A DNA stretch of 10,727 bases from a bacterium (GTDB lineage Bacteria; Gemmatimonadota; Glassbacteria; GWA2-58-10): positions 1 through 10,727 of the forward strand of contig JAJFUG010000062.1 of the NCBI GenBank assembly GCA_021372515.1, written 5' to 3'. A program made the position numbers and the translations under genes. The stretch's first letter is position 1; the number at the start of each line of letters is the position of its first letter. The notes under the pieces were generated by a model that was not told where the DNA came from, ran no database searches, and worked only from the letters and a program-made list of their open reading frames with translations. Of the stretch, positions 1 through 6,839 are shown in pieces.

Positions 1-278
1 ATCCGCTCCCGGATACCACTCTTGCCATAAACCGTCAGACCGCCCGGGTCCAGTTCGACAACATTGTCCTGGCCACGCGCTACATCGGGCCGATCGCCTC
101 CACGCTCACGACCGGGTACGACTACAACGGCGACGGTCACAAGGGGTTGGGGGATGTCTGGAGCCTCGTGCGGCTGCACTCTGCGGACAAGGCCGACATG
201 CGGGCGGATTTCAACGGGGACGGCAATCCCGACCTGCGCGACGCCTTGGACCTGCTGCTGGAGGTGCTGCGCGGCTGA
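1..278 (+). CDS. C-terminal fragment of a secreted protein with dockerin-like EF-hand tail (5' end outside window)
   Basis: The reading frame is open from base 3 to the TGA at 276-278 and enters from outside the window, so only the last 91 or so residues are visible. They hold a linker containing VQFDNIVLATRYIGPI, then two Ca-binding dockerin-type loops, DYNGDGHKGLGD and DFNGDGNPDLRD, each followed by a Leu/Val-rich helix, ending LLLEVLRG. The same arrangement ends the next gene (VEFDNVVLAKRYIGPL, two loops, LLLEVLKG), so the two are tandem paralogues. By family knowledge, type I dockerin repeats bind Ca and in cellulosomes dock to cohesins; whether a cohesin partner exists here is unknown. 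The missing N-terminal part is presumably a signal peptide and jelly-roll domain as in the neighbour; that is inference. No terminator separates it from the next gene, 57 bp downstream, so they may be co-transcribed. Confidence 0.85.
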   Translation, partial: PLPDTTLAINRQTARVQFDNIVLATRYIGPIASTLTTGYDYNGDGHKGLGDVWSLVRLHSADKADMRADFNGDGNPDLRDALDLLLEVLRG

Positions 279-335
279 GCCTGTCTGCCGCCGCTGGTCT
301 GTTTACGATTGGCAAAGTCATAAATCGGAGACGCC

Positions 336-1625
336 ATGAAATGGAAGCTGTTGTCGCTGGCCGTGTTTTGCGTGCTGCTGCTCGCCGTGGCTTTCGCGGG
401 CGGGCAGCAGAATGGAAAGGCCCGGGATTTGAGCGGCCTTGCCGCCGCCGATACCGGGGTGTGCTACGGGCTGGCCGCGCTCTATCCCGGTGATGTGGGG
501 CTCGGGGCGGACTCCGCAGTCGTGTTCCATGACGATTTTGAAGTCAATGCCCTCGCTGATCTGAACCAGCGCTGGACTTATACCGGCTCGGACCTGAACG
601 ACGGGAGATTGAGCCTGGTTGCGGACAGCATCCCGGGCTGCCCGGGACGTAAAAGCCTGAAAATAACGATCGTCAAGGGTAAGTTCGACGGAGGCAGCGT
701 ATACAAACTTCTCGACAAAGGCTATGACCGTCTCTATGCCCGGTTCTACTGCAAATTTGCCCCGGATGCCCCGTATGTGCACCATTTCGTGCATCTGGGC
801 GGCAAGACCAGCACAGCGCCCTACCCCGAGGGAGCGGCTGGCTATCGGCCCAATGGCTACGACCGTTTCTCCACCAGCATCGACCTGAGGAGCGGAGGCG
901 CCAATCCGCCGGGCGCCTGGATTTTTTACACCTACTGGTGCGAGATGCACAGTTGGCAGACCCCCCAGGGTGTCAGCGACGGCCAGGATAACGCGTTTTA
1001 CGGCAACGTGTTCGGCCCGCCTGTCGAACGCCCGGAGCAGGCCACGCGCGACCAGTGGCAGTGCGTGGAGATCATGATCAAGATGAACAGCGCTCCGGAC
1101 AAAAGCGACGGCGAGCAGGCGTTCTGGATCGATGGGCGCCTGGTGGACCGCTGGGCGCCGGGCTCCCATCTGGGGTGCTGGTACTCCGACCGTTTCCGTG
1201 AGTATGGAACCGATGTATATAATCTGGGTGGGACTGTGGATAGCATTCCCAAGCCGTTCGAGGGGTTCCGCTGGAGCCGTACCCCAAGCCTGAAAATAAA
1301 CCAGCTCGACATGCAGTATTACCTGGCCAGCATTTTCGAGAACGATGTGAAGCCGGCGGATTCGACAATTGCCTACAACAGCAACATGGGCCGGGTGGAG
1401 TTCGACAACGTGGTCCTGGCCAAGCGCTATATCGGCCCGCTGGCCGAGACCGAGTGGAGCCGGAACGATTTTGATGGAGACGGGAAGCGCAGCCTGGGTG
1501 ATGTGCTGCGGATGGTCAGGCTGCGCGCGGCCTACCCGGAGGACATGCGGACCGACTACGACGGCGACGGGAGATTGACCCTGACGGATGTCCTGGGCCT
1601 GCTGCTGGAGGTGCTGAAAGGCTGA
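336..1625 (+). CDS. Secreted polysaccharide lyase-like (jelly-roll) protein with C-terminal dockerin-like EF-hands
   Basis: 429 residues. The ATG is preceded by GGAG at 327-330 (5-nt spacing). Residues 1-21 are a typical Sec signal peptide (MKWK, then a Leu/Val/Ala core, cleavage likely after AFA), so the product is exported. Residues about 62-368 read as an all-beta, aromatic-rich domain: FHDDFE near 65, RLYARFYCKF at 132-141, HHFVHLGG at 149-156, FWIDGRLVDRW at 263-273, VEFDNVVLAKRYIGP at 354-368. This pattern, especially the closing FDNVV...YIGP, resembles concanavalin-type jelly-roll polysaccharide lyases (PL14/PL20-like) and related glycan-binding proteins. The family assignment is from memory and catalytic residues were not established. 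The tail has two dockerin-type Ca loops at 378-389 (DFDGDGKRSLGD) and 407-418 (DYDGDGRLTLTD). It is the complete paralogue of the upstream truncated gene and lies convergent to gdx, 17 bp away. Enzymatic role versus pure binding is open. Confidence 0.85.
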   Translation: MKWKLLSLAVFCVLLLAVAFAGGQQNGKARDLSGLAAADTGVCYGLAALYPGDVGLGADSAVVFHDDFEVNALADLNQRWTYTGSDLNDGRLSLVADSIPGCPGRKSLKITIVKGKFDGGSVYKLLDKGYDRLYARFYCKFAPDAPYVHHFVHLGGKTSTAPYPEGAAGYRPNGYDRFSTSIDLRSGGANPPGAWIFYTYWCEMHSWQTPQGVSDGQDNAFYGNVFGPPVERPEQATRDQWQCVEIMIKMNSAPDKSDGEQAFWIDGRLVDRWAPGSHLGCWYSDRFREYGTDVYNLGGTVDSIPKPFEGFRWSRTPSLKINQLDMQYYLASIFENDVKPADSTIAYNSNMGRVEFDNVVLAKRYIGPLAETEWSRNDFDGDGKRSLGDVLRMVRLRAAYPEDMRTDYDGDGRLTLTDVLGLLLEVLKG

Positions 1626-1642
1626 GTCGCTGCGCGGGGGAG

Positions 1643-1960
1643 CTACTTGGTCACCAGCTTGAGCCCGACCAGCCCGGTCAGGATGAGGAACAGGAAGAGC
1701 AGCCGCGGCCAGTCGTGCGGCTCGCCCATGAAAAATATTCCGACCAGCACCGACCCGACCGCCCCGATCCCGGTCCAGACCGCGTAGGCCGTGCCCAGGG
1801 GCAGGCTTTTCATCGCCACTCCCAGCAGCACCACGCTCACGGTCATGGCGGCCACTGTCCCGGCCGAGGGCCAGAACAGAGTGAATCCCTGCGACATTTT
1901 CATCAGCGCGGCCCAGAGCACCTCGAACAGGCCCGCCACAACCAGGATCAGCCAGGGCAT
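1643..1960 (-). CDS. gdx: SMR-family guanidinium exporter Gdx (SugE)
   Basis: 105 residues, the usual SMR length, with four hydrophobic helices. The sequence closely follows SugE/Gdx rather than EmrE: the signature KSLPLGTAYAVWTGIGAVG is at 51-69. Residues known to form the guanidinium site in Gdx proteins are all present: E13, W16, S42, Y59 and W62. Family members sit in the inner membrane as antiparallel homodimers and export guanidinium in exchange for protons. The start is supported by GGAAAGG (1969-1975 on the minus strand) 8 nt before ATG. It is the last gene of the leftward unit with the cysteine-rich gene and serS, 64 nt behind the former. That 64-nt gap is too short for a guanidine-I riboswitch and shows no ACGR-loop hairpin pair of the guanidine-II type, so guanidine control is not evident here. 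Function of the Gdx subtype is fairly sure. Confidence 0.93.
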   Translation of the reverse strand: MPWLILVVAGLFEVLWAALMKMSQGFTLFWPSAGTVAAMTVSVVLLGVAMKSLPLGTAYAVWTGIGAVGSVLVGIFFMGEPHDWPRLLFLFLILTGLVGLKLVTK

Positions 1961-2024
1961 GCGTCAGGCCTTTCCATCTCGTGAACGATCAGCATAAGGT
2001 TTTCAACGGACCAGTCCCGGGCGA

Positions 2025-2597
2025 TCAGATCTTGATCCGGAAATCGCATTGCTTGCCGCCACGCTTGATCGAATCGAGCAGGCTCACCTCGACCTCGTGG
2101 CCGGTGATCACGCTGAAAACCTCCTTGATCCAGCCACAGGAGCAGTTGCACCAGGTGTCGGAGAGACGGCCCGGAATATCCGTCACCAGGGGGCAGAAAC
2201 AGCGGGAGTAGACAACCCGGGCCATGTTGCCTTCGATACCGGCCATGCCGGGTCCCAGGTGCGCCTGCAGAGACTGGATGAAAGCCTCCGGCCGGCCCTT
2301 GAACTCCGCGATTTGATCGACTATCCCCCTGCGGGCGCAGGCCCGTCCGCATGCCTCCAGCAGGCGTACCCTATCGGAGGCTTGCAGAGTGGAGTCGGCG
2401 GAAGCCAGGAACCCCTGGACCCAGTCGCGGCTGAAAGCTTCGGTCTGCCCGTCTTTCGGAGGGGAGGCCTCTTTCTGTCCCGGATCACCAGCCGGTCTTT
2501 CCGCCTTTCCGCTGTTCTCGGCAGCCAGAAGCGCGGGGGAGCAGCCCAGCACAGCAAGCAATCCCATCCCGCGTCTGATGAAAGCTTCCCGTATCAT
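2025..2597 (-). CDS. Exported cysteine-rich protein of uncertain family (possibly DUF6144/ATC-hydrolase-like)
   Basis: 190 residues. The ATG is preceded by GAGG with 6-nt spacing. The N-terminus (IRRGMGLLAVLG) combines a twin arginine with a short hydrophobic core and VLGC at 16-19, so it may be Tat-exported and perhaps a lipoprotein; cleavage after LLAA near 26 is the alternative. Residues 27-53 are a low-complexity Pro/Glu/Lys/Gly linker. The mature part is rich in cysteines in a spaced pattern: C83 and C87 (CGRAC), C133 and C135 (CFC), C150, C152 and C154 (CNCSC), and C184. The C-terminal half (TWCNCSCGW to SIKRGGKQCDF) recalls small-molecule domains of the L-2-amino-thiazoline-4-carboxylate hydrolase/DUF6144 or V4R type. 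That is a memory-based resemblance with low certainty. The cysteines could bind metal or a cluster; nothing proves it. It lies 36 nt behind serS and ahead of gdx, probably co-transcribed. No function is assigned. Confidence 0.8.
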   Translation of the reverse strand: MIREAFIRRGMGLLAVLGCSPALLAAENSGKAERPAGDPGQKEASPPKDGQTEAFSRDWVQGFLASADSTLQASDRVRLLEACGRACARRGIVDQIAEFKGRPEAFIQSLQAHLGPGMAGIEGNMARVVYSRCFCPLVTDIPGRLSDTWCNCSCGWIKEVFSVITGHEVEVSLLDSIKRGGKQCDFRIKI

Positions 2598-2633
2598 CGT
2601 TAACCTCGCAGCGGGAGACAGAAGACCGCTGTT

Positions 2634-3905
2634 TCAGCCGATCTTCTCCATCCCCCGCATATACGGCCGCAGCACCTCGGGCACAGTCACCGTGCCGTCC
2701 GGGTTCTGGTAGTTCTCCAGGATCGCGATCACCGTGCGCGGCAGGGCCAGGCCGCTGCCGTTCAGGGTGTGCACGTACTCGGGCTTGGCCCCCGGCTCCG
2801 GGCGGAACTTGATCCCGGCGCGACGGGCCTGGAAATCCTCGAAGTTGCTGCACGAGCTGACCTCCAGGTACTTGCCCACCCCGGCCGCCCAGACCTCCAG
2901 GTCGTAGCACTTGGCCGCGGCGAAACTCAGGTCCGCCGTGCAGAGCGAGAGCACGCGGTAGGGCAGGCCCAGGGCCTGCAGCACTTCCTCGGCGTTGCCC
3001 ACCAGGCTTTCCAGCTCGTCGTAGCTCGTATCCGGCCGCACGAACTTGACCATCTCCACCTTGTCGAACTGGTGCACCCGGATCAGGCCGCGGGTGTCCT
3101 TGCCGTAGCTGCCAGCCTCGCGGCGGAAACAGGGGGTGTAGGCGGTGTAGAATATCGGCAGCCGCTCGCTGTCCAGGATTTCCTCGCGGTGAAGGTTGGT
3201 CACCGGGACCTCGGCCGTGGGGATCAGGAACATGTCATCCGCCTCCAGACGGTACATGTCCTCCTCCATCTTGGGCAACTGGCCCGTGCCGGTCATGCAG
3301 TCGCGGCTGACCACGAACGGCGGTAGGATCTCGCGGTAACCGTGCCGCTCCACGTGCAGGTCGATCATGAACGCGATCAGGGCGCGCTGAAGGGCCGCCC
3401 CGGCGCCGCAGAACACGATGAACCCGCTGCCCGAGAGCTTGGCCCCGCGCGGAAGGTCCAGTATGCCCAGGCGCTCGCCGAGCTCCCAGTGGGCCAGGGG
3501 TTGCCAGGAAAACTGGCGCGGCGCGCCCCAGCGGCGCACCTCCACGTTGTCCGCCTCGCTTGTGCCGGACGGGGTGCTGGCGTGCGGAAGGTTGGGCACG
3601 CGCAGCAGGAACTGCCCGATCTGCGGCTCCAGCTCCGCCAGCTGCGCGTCCAGCTCCTTGATCCGCGACGACACCGTGCGCAGGGCTTCGACCAGTTGCG
3701 GGTCGGGCTTGCCGCCCTTCTTGGACTCGGCCATGCGCTGGTTGGCCTGGTTGCGCTCGGCCTTGAGGCTCTCGCTCTGGGCCAGAAGGTTGCGGCGCTG
3801 GTCATCCAGGCGCAGCAGCTCGTCCAGGTCGATCTTCACGCGTTTGGCGGCCACTCCCCGGGCCACCAGCTCGGGGTTCTGACGGATAAAGCGCAGATCA
3901 AGCAT
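2634..3905 (-). CDS. serS: Seryl-tRNA synthetase
   Basis: 423 residues, the normal bacterial SerRS length. This class II synthetase charges tRNA-Ser (and tRNA-Sec) with serine in the cytoplasm. The N-terminal region, about 28-100, is a charged heptad-rich stretch matching the tRNA-binding antiparallel coiled coil. Catalytic signatures are visible: the TAEVP serine loop at 230-234, motif 2 with [18 protein letters not shown] at 259-276, the HQFDKVEM strand at 278-285, and motif 3 [12 protein letters not shown] at 380-391. The ATG is preceded by AAGGAG with 10-nt spacing. It follows the GT4 gene by 48 nt and precedes the cysteine-rich gene by 36 nt. No T-box or long leader fits in the 48-nt gap, so expression probably comes from the promoter in front of the GT4 gene or an undetected internal one. 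All expected catalytic elements are present; identification is firm. Confidence 0.98.
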   Translation of the reverse strand: MLDLRFIRQNPELVARGVAAKRVKIDLDELLRLDDQRRNLLAQSESLKAERNQANQRMAESKKGGKPDPQLVEALRTVSSRIKELDAQLAELEPQIGQFLLRVPNLPHASTPSGTSEADNVEVRRWGAPRQFSWQPLAHWELGERLGILDLPRGAKLSGSGFIVFCGAGAALQRALIAFMIDLHVERHGYREILPPFVVSRDCMTGTGQLPKMEEDMYRLEADDMFLIPTAEVPVTNLHREEILDSERLPIFYTAYTPCFRREAGSYGKDTRGLIRVHQFDKVEMVKFVRPDTSYDELESLVGNAEEVLQALGLPYRVLSLCTADLSFAAAKCYDLEVWAAGVGKYLEVSSCSNFEDFQARRAGIKFRPEPGAKPEYVHTLNGSGLALPRTVIAILENYQNPDGTVTVPEVLRPYMRGMEKIG

Positions 3906-3953
3906 GTCGGTCGGTCTCCTTGTCTTTCGGCCCGCACGGACAGTGAAAGCTCC

Positions 3954-5231
3954 TCAGCGGCTCAGGGCGGGCTGACGGAGCGGTCCGTGCGAGGGTGTCC
4001 GGTCTTGGTTGTCCAACAACTGACGGAACAGTTTTTCGAGTTTTTCCGACTGCTCGGTGCGGGAGAAATTACCCAGCACGAACCGTCGCCCGTTCTCCCC
4101 GCAACTGCGGCTGAGCGCCGGGTCTTCGTACAGCCGGATGATGGCGTCGCTCATCTCGTAGAAATTCTCGGGCTGGGCCCAGATACCCGCCGCGGCCGCA
4201 TCGAAAATCCGCCGCGCCTCGCCGTTCACCGACAGGATTATCGGTTTGCCGCAGGCCATGAAATCGAACATCTTCGAGGGGATGAACGAGTCGAACACTG
4301 GATCGTCCTTGAGCGAGACCAACAGGACATCCGAGATGTTGAGGTACTGGTTGATGTTGTTGACCGGCACCTGGGGATGGAAGAACACGTTGTTCAGCCG
4401 CAGGTCCACGGTCAGCTCGATCAGGCTTTTCTTCATCGGCCCGTCCCCGATGAACAGCAGGGCGATCTCGTTGTAGTTCCGCAGCAGCTTGGCCGCGTGG
4501 ATCAGCGACCAGAGTCCCTGGGCGATGCCCAGCGTGCCGGCGAACGTGACGATGAAACGCCCCTCCAGACCCAGGCTGCGCTTGAGCTCCGGGTCGGGCG
4601 CCAGCGGGCGGAAAATGTCCTCCACCGTGCCGTTGGGGATGTAGTGGATACGTTTCGGATCGCCGCCGTTACGGGCGATGTAGTCGCAGAAACCGCGCGT
4701 GACCGCGATGATCGCGGCGGCGTTCTTGTAGAGAATGCGCTCGATCTTCTCGGCCAGGAAAATGATGCGCTTGTTCGACAGCTCGCCCAGGGCCGTGGCC
4801 GCGGCGGGCCAGAGGTCGCGCACGTCCAGCACGAACCGTCCCCTCTTGAAAATCGAGAGCAGGTAGCCGCTCACCCCCACGAACAGGGGCGGGCTGGTGG
4901 CGAAAATGATGTCGTAGCGCCTGCGGTCGAACAGGCCGGCGAAGAAGCTCATGACCATGTAGGAGAGATAGAACAGGATGCGGTTGAAGAAATTTTTTTT
5001 CTGCCTGGCCCAGACCCAGACCCGGGTCACCCGGATGTCGTCCACCTCCTCCAGGATGAAAAGCCGTCCCTGGTACTGCTCGTGGATGATGCCGATCGGG
5101 TGGTTGGGCACCTCGGTGATCACGGTCACCTCGTGGCCGTGACGGATCAGGTTGCGGGCGAACTCGTAGATACGGGTCTGAGTCGCCCCCACCTCGGGGT
5201 AGAAATACTGGGTCAGCATCAGAATCTTCAT
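3954..5231 (-). CDS. Glycosyltransferase family 4, WbuB-like
   Basis: 425 residues with the GT-B two-Rossmann layout of GT4 enzymes, which transfer a sugar from a nucleotide-sugar to a growing polysaccharide at the cytoplasmic membrane face. N-domain: MKILMLTQYFYPEVGATQTR at 1-20, VITEVPNHPIG at 37-47, and LDVRDLWP at 135-142. These are typical of the WbuB group found in O-antigen and capsule clusters. C-domain: IPNGTVEDIF at 198-207, FAGTLGIAQGL at 230-240, GDGP at 262-265, and FIPSKMFDFMACGKPII at 316-332, where the acceptor/donor loop sits. The WbuB-type substrate (an N-acetyl-fucosamine donor in E. coli O26) cannot be transferred to this protein with confidence. A weak ribosome-binding site precedes the ATG, so the start rests on the canonical MKILMLTQ beginning. 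It heads the leftward unit with serS. An A8 tract within codons 78-80 could be prone to slippage. Confidence 0.93.
   Translation of the reverse strand: MKILMLTQYFYPEVGATQTRIYEFARNLIRHGHEVTVITEVPNHPIGIIHEQYQGRLFILEEVDDIRVTRVWVWARQKKNFFNRILFYLSYMVMSFFAGLFDRRRYDIIFATSPPLFVGVSGYLLSIFKRGRFVLDVRDLWPAAATALGELSNKRIIFLAEKIERILYKNAAAIIAVTRGFCDYIARNGGDPKRIHYIPNGTVEDIFRPLAPDPELKRSLGLEGRFIVTFAGTLGIAQGLWSLIHAAKLLRNYNEIALLFIGDGPMKKSLIELTVDLRLNNVFFHPQVPVNNINQYLNISDVLLVSLKDDPVFDSFIPSKMFDFMACGKPIILSVNGEARRIFDAAAAGIWAQPENFYEMSDAIIRLYEDPALSRSCGENGRRFVLGNFSRTEQSEKLEKLFRQLLDNQDRTPSHGPLRQPALSR
4993..5000 (-). repeat. A8 homopolymer inside the WbuB-like glycosyltransferase gene
   Basis: Eight consecutive T on the given strand (A8 on the coding strand) encode K78-K79-N80 of the GT4 gene. 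It is conspicuous in such GC-rich sequence. A one-base slip would shift frame about a fifth of the way into the protein. Confidence 0.7.
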
Positions 5232-5294
5232 CGGGACGTCCGGGCTTGGAGCGGATGCGTTTACGTGCCGGAACCGCCTTGCACGCGGAAACTT

Positions 5295-5323
5295 AACTTA
5301 ACCCCGGCGCTTGGGCTTGTCAA
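5295..5323 (-). promoter_or_regulatory. Sigma70-like promoter reading leftward into the GT4/serS unit
   Basis: On the minus strand there is a perfect -35 TTGACA at 5318-5323, a 17-nt spacer, and a weak -10 TAAGTT at 5295-5300. It lies about 64-92 bp upstream of the GT4 start. The -10 is only a partial match, so the -35 carries most of the support. Confidence 0.45.
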
Positions 5324-5329
5324 TGCGGT

Positions 5330-5341
5330 CGGCCCGGGCCG
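5330..5341. promoter_or_regulatory. 12-bp perfect palindrome between divergent promoters (candidate operator)
   Basis: CGGCCCGGGCCG is its own reverse complement and sits between the two outward-facing -35 elements (5318-5323 and 5352-5357). The position suits a shared operator. A GC-only palindrome can arise by chance in such GC-rich DNA, so this is a candidate only. Confidence 0.3.
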
Positions 5342-5351
5342 TGCCCGCCCC

Positions 5352-5380
5352 TTGTGAGCCGCCGGCCGGGAGTGTATAAT
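5352..5380 (+). promoter_or_regulatory. Sigma70-like promoter for the adenylate-forming enzyme gene
   Basis: -35 TTGTGA at 5352-5357 (4 of 6), a 17-nt spacer, and a perfect -10 TATAAT at 5375-5380. Expected transcription start is near 5387, giving a leader of about 34 nt before the ATG at 5421. An 8-bp palindrome CCGGCCGG (5362-5369) lies in the spacer. Confidence 0.65.
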
Positions 5381-5420
5381 TTGTCCCGGTAATGTCGTTC
5401 TCGAACCGAGGGGGGCTTCA

Positions 5421-6839
5421 ATGGGTCGCATGCAGCAACTGTACGACAGTCTGCCGGTGCCGTTTCAGCACGCGGCGATAAGCGCCTACGGCTGGCACTG
5501 GAGGCGCCTTCGTCTGGGCGGCGTGTTCGAGTCGCGCCTGCGCGACTGGCTGGAGCGCGAGTCCTGGAGCGCGGGCCGTCTGGCCGACTGGCAGGCCGCG
5601 CGCCTGCACGAGGTGCTTCTCAAAGCCTGGGACAGCACCCCGCTCTACCGTGGCCTCTGGGAGCGCGCCGGCCTGAGCCGTCCGCGCCTGGAGCGCCTGG
5701 GCCCGGCCGACCTTCCTCTGCTGCCCGTGGTGAGCAAGGACCAGTTGCGCGCCGTGCCGGGCGGCAACTGGAGCGGCGGCCTGCAGGGCCGGGAGGTGGA
5801 ATTCCGCCGCTCCACCAGCGGCTCCACCGGCACCCCGCTGACCGTGGGCTACAGCCGGGCGGTCTGGCAGGACATCTGGGCCGCCGTGGAGGCGCGCGCC
5901 TACCGCTGGGCCGGGGTCTCGATCCGCCAGCGGCGCTCGACGATAGGGCTGCGGCAGGTGGTGAGCCCGGCTCGGACCAGTCCGCCGTTCTGGCGCTACA
6001 ACATTTTCGAGCACCAGCTCTATTTATCGCTTCTGCACCTGAGCCCGGCCAGCGTGCGCCTGTACCGCGATGCGCTGGCCTCTTTCCGTCCGGTCACCAT
6101 GACCGGATATTCCAGCGCCCAGGGCGAGCTGGCCCGCCTGATCGCGGAGGCCGGCCTCACGGCCTGGGCGCCGCGGGCGGTGCTCGCCACCTCGGACGCC
6201 CTGGACGAGCCGTCCCGGGCTCTGATGCAGAAAGTGTTCGGCGCGCCGGTGCACCAGACATACGGGCTGGTGGAAAACTGCGCTTTCGCTGGCACCTGCG
6301 GCCGGGGGAGCCTGCACCTGAACCCGGATTTCGGGATCGTGGAGGTGCTGCGCGAGGACGGCTCGCCCTGCGCCCCCGGCGAAACCGGCCGTCTGGTGGC
6401 CACCGGCCTGGTCAACACGACCAGCCTGTTCGTGCGCTACGACACCGGCGACCTGGGCGTGCTGAGCGGGCGGGCTTGCCCCTGCGGGCGCGACGCTTTC
6501 CCGGTGCTGGAGCGCCTGGTCGGGCGGGTGGAGGATGTGGTCACCGGGGCCAACGGTGTGCGTCTGCGCCGTTTCGACCGCTTTTTCACAGACTGGCCGC
6601 AGATACGCCGAGCCCAGGTGATCCAGGAAAGCCCAGCCCTGGTGCGCGTGCTGCTGGAGCGTTCCGGCGTGGGTGCGGATGACTGCGAAAGCCAGATCGC
6701 CGGTCGGATCGCTCTGGCCTTGGGCGGTCTGCGGGTGGAGGTGGAGAGCGTGGAGAGGATTCCACTGCCGACGGGGGGTAAATTCAGGGCCGTGATCGTG
6801 CGCTCTGGGGCGGGCGCTCAGCCGGGCAGAGAATCGTAG
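5421..6839 (+). CDS. PaaK/CapK-like adenylate-forming enzyme (phenylacetate-CoA ligase family)
   Basis: 472 residues. The ATG follows an AGGGGGG ribosome-binding site at 5409-5415. ANL-superfamily hallmarks are in order: phosphate-binding loop STSGSTGTPL at 131-140, the A5-type TYGLVEN at 280-286 (Glu coordinating Mg-ATP in relatives), RYDTGDLG at 339-346, GRVEDVV at 368-374, and the C-terminal PTGGKFRAV with the catalytic lysine K454. A CPCGR stretch at 353-357 follows the DTGD motif, as in many PaaK-like proteins. Such enzymes activate a carboxylic acid as acyl-AMP and often pass it to CoA. Members named CapK lie in capsule and exopolysaccharide clusters with unproven roles, perhaps providing acyl groups for polymer decoration. 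The substrate is not readable here. Between glycosyltransferase genes, a polysaccharide role is the reasonable inference. Its last 22 bp overlap the oppositely oriented GT4 gene. Confidence 0.92.
   Translation: MGRMQQLYDSLPVPFQHAAISAYGWHWRRLRLGGVFESRLRDWLERESWSAGRLADWQAARLHEVLLKAWDSTPLYRGLWERAGLSRPRLERLGPADLPLLPVVSKDQLRAVPGGNWSGGLQGREVEFRRSTSGSTGTPLTVGYSRAVWQDIWAAVEARAYRWAGVSIRQRRSTIGLRQVVSPARTSPPFWRYNIFEHQLYLSLLHLSPASVRLYRDALASFRPVTMTGYSSAQGELARLIAEAGLTAWAPRAVLATSDALDEPSRALMQKVFGAPVHQTYGLVENCAFAGTCGRGSLHLNPDFGIVEVLREDGSPCAPGETGRLVATGLVNTTSLFVRYDTGDLGVLSGRACPCGRDAFPVLERLVGRVEDVVTGANGVRLRRFDRFFTDWPQIRRAQVIQESPALVRVLLERSGVGADDCESQIAGRIALALGGLRVEVESVERIPLPTGGKFRAVIVRSGAGAQPGRES

Noticed and set aside
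1961-2024. Possible guanidine riboswitch ahead of gdx
   Set aside because: The gap is 64 nt, too short for guanidine-I. It has no pair of ACGR-loop hairpins for guanidine-II and no pattern I can match to guanidine-III.
1948-2352. 134-codon minus-strand frame between the cysteine-rich gene and gdx
   Set aside because: It overlaps the cysteine-rich gene in another frame and lacks motifs. The cysteine-rich gene is complete with its own stop, so this is not a frameshifted continuation.
3906-3953. CTTTC/GAAAG inverted repeat between the GT4 gene and serS, as terminator or attenuator
   Set aside because: Only a 5-bp stem with a 17-nt loop or longer, no following U-run, and no T-box motif; too weak.
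3342-5357. 671-codon open frame on the + strand, antisense to serS and the WbuB-like gene
   Set aside because: It is a composition shadow: it covers two well-recognised minus-strand genes, has low-complexity His/Gln/Arg/Val-rich translation, no family motif and no ribosome-binding site.
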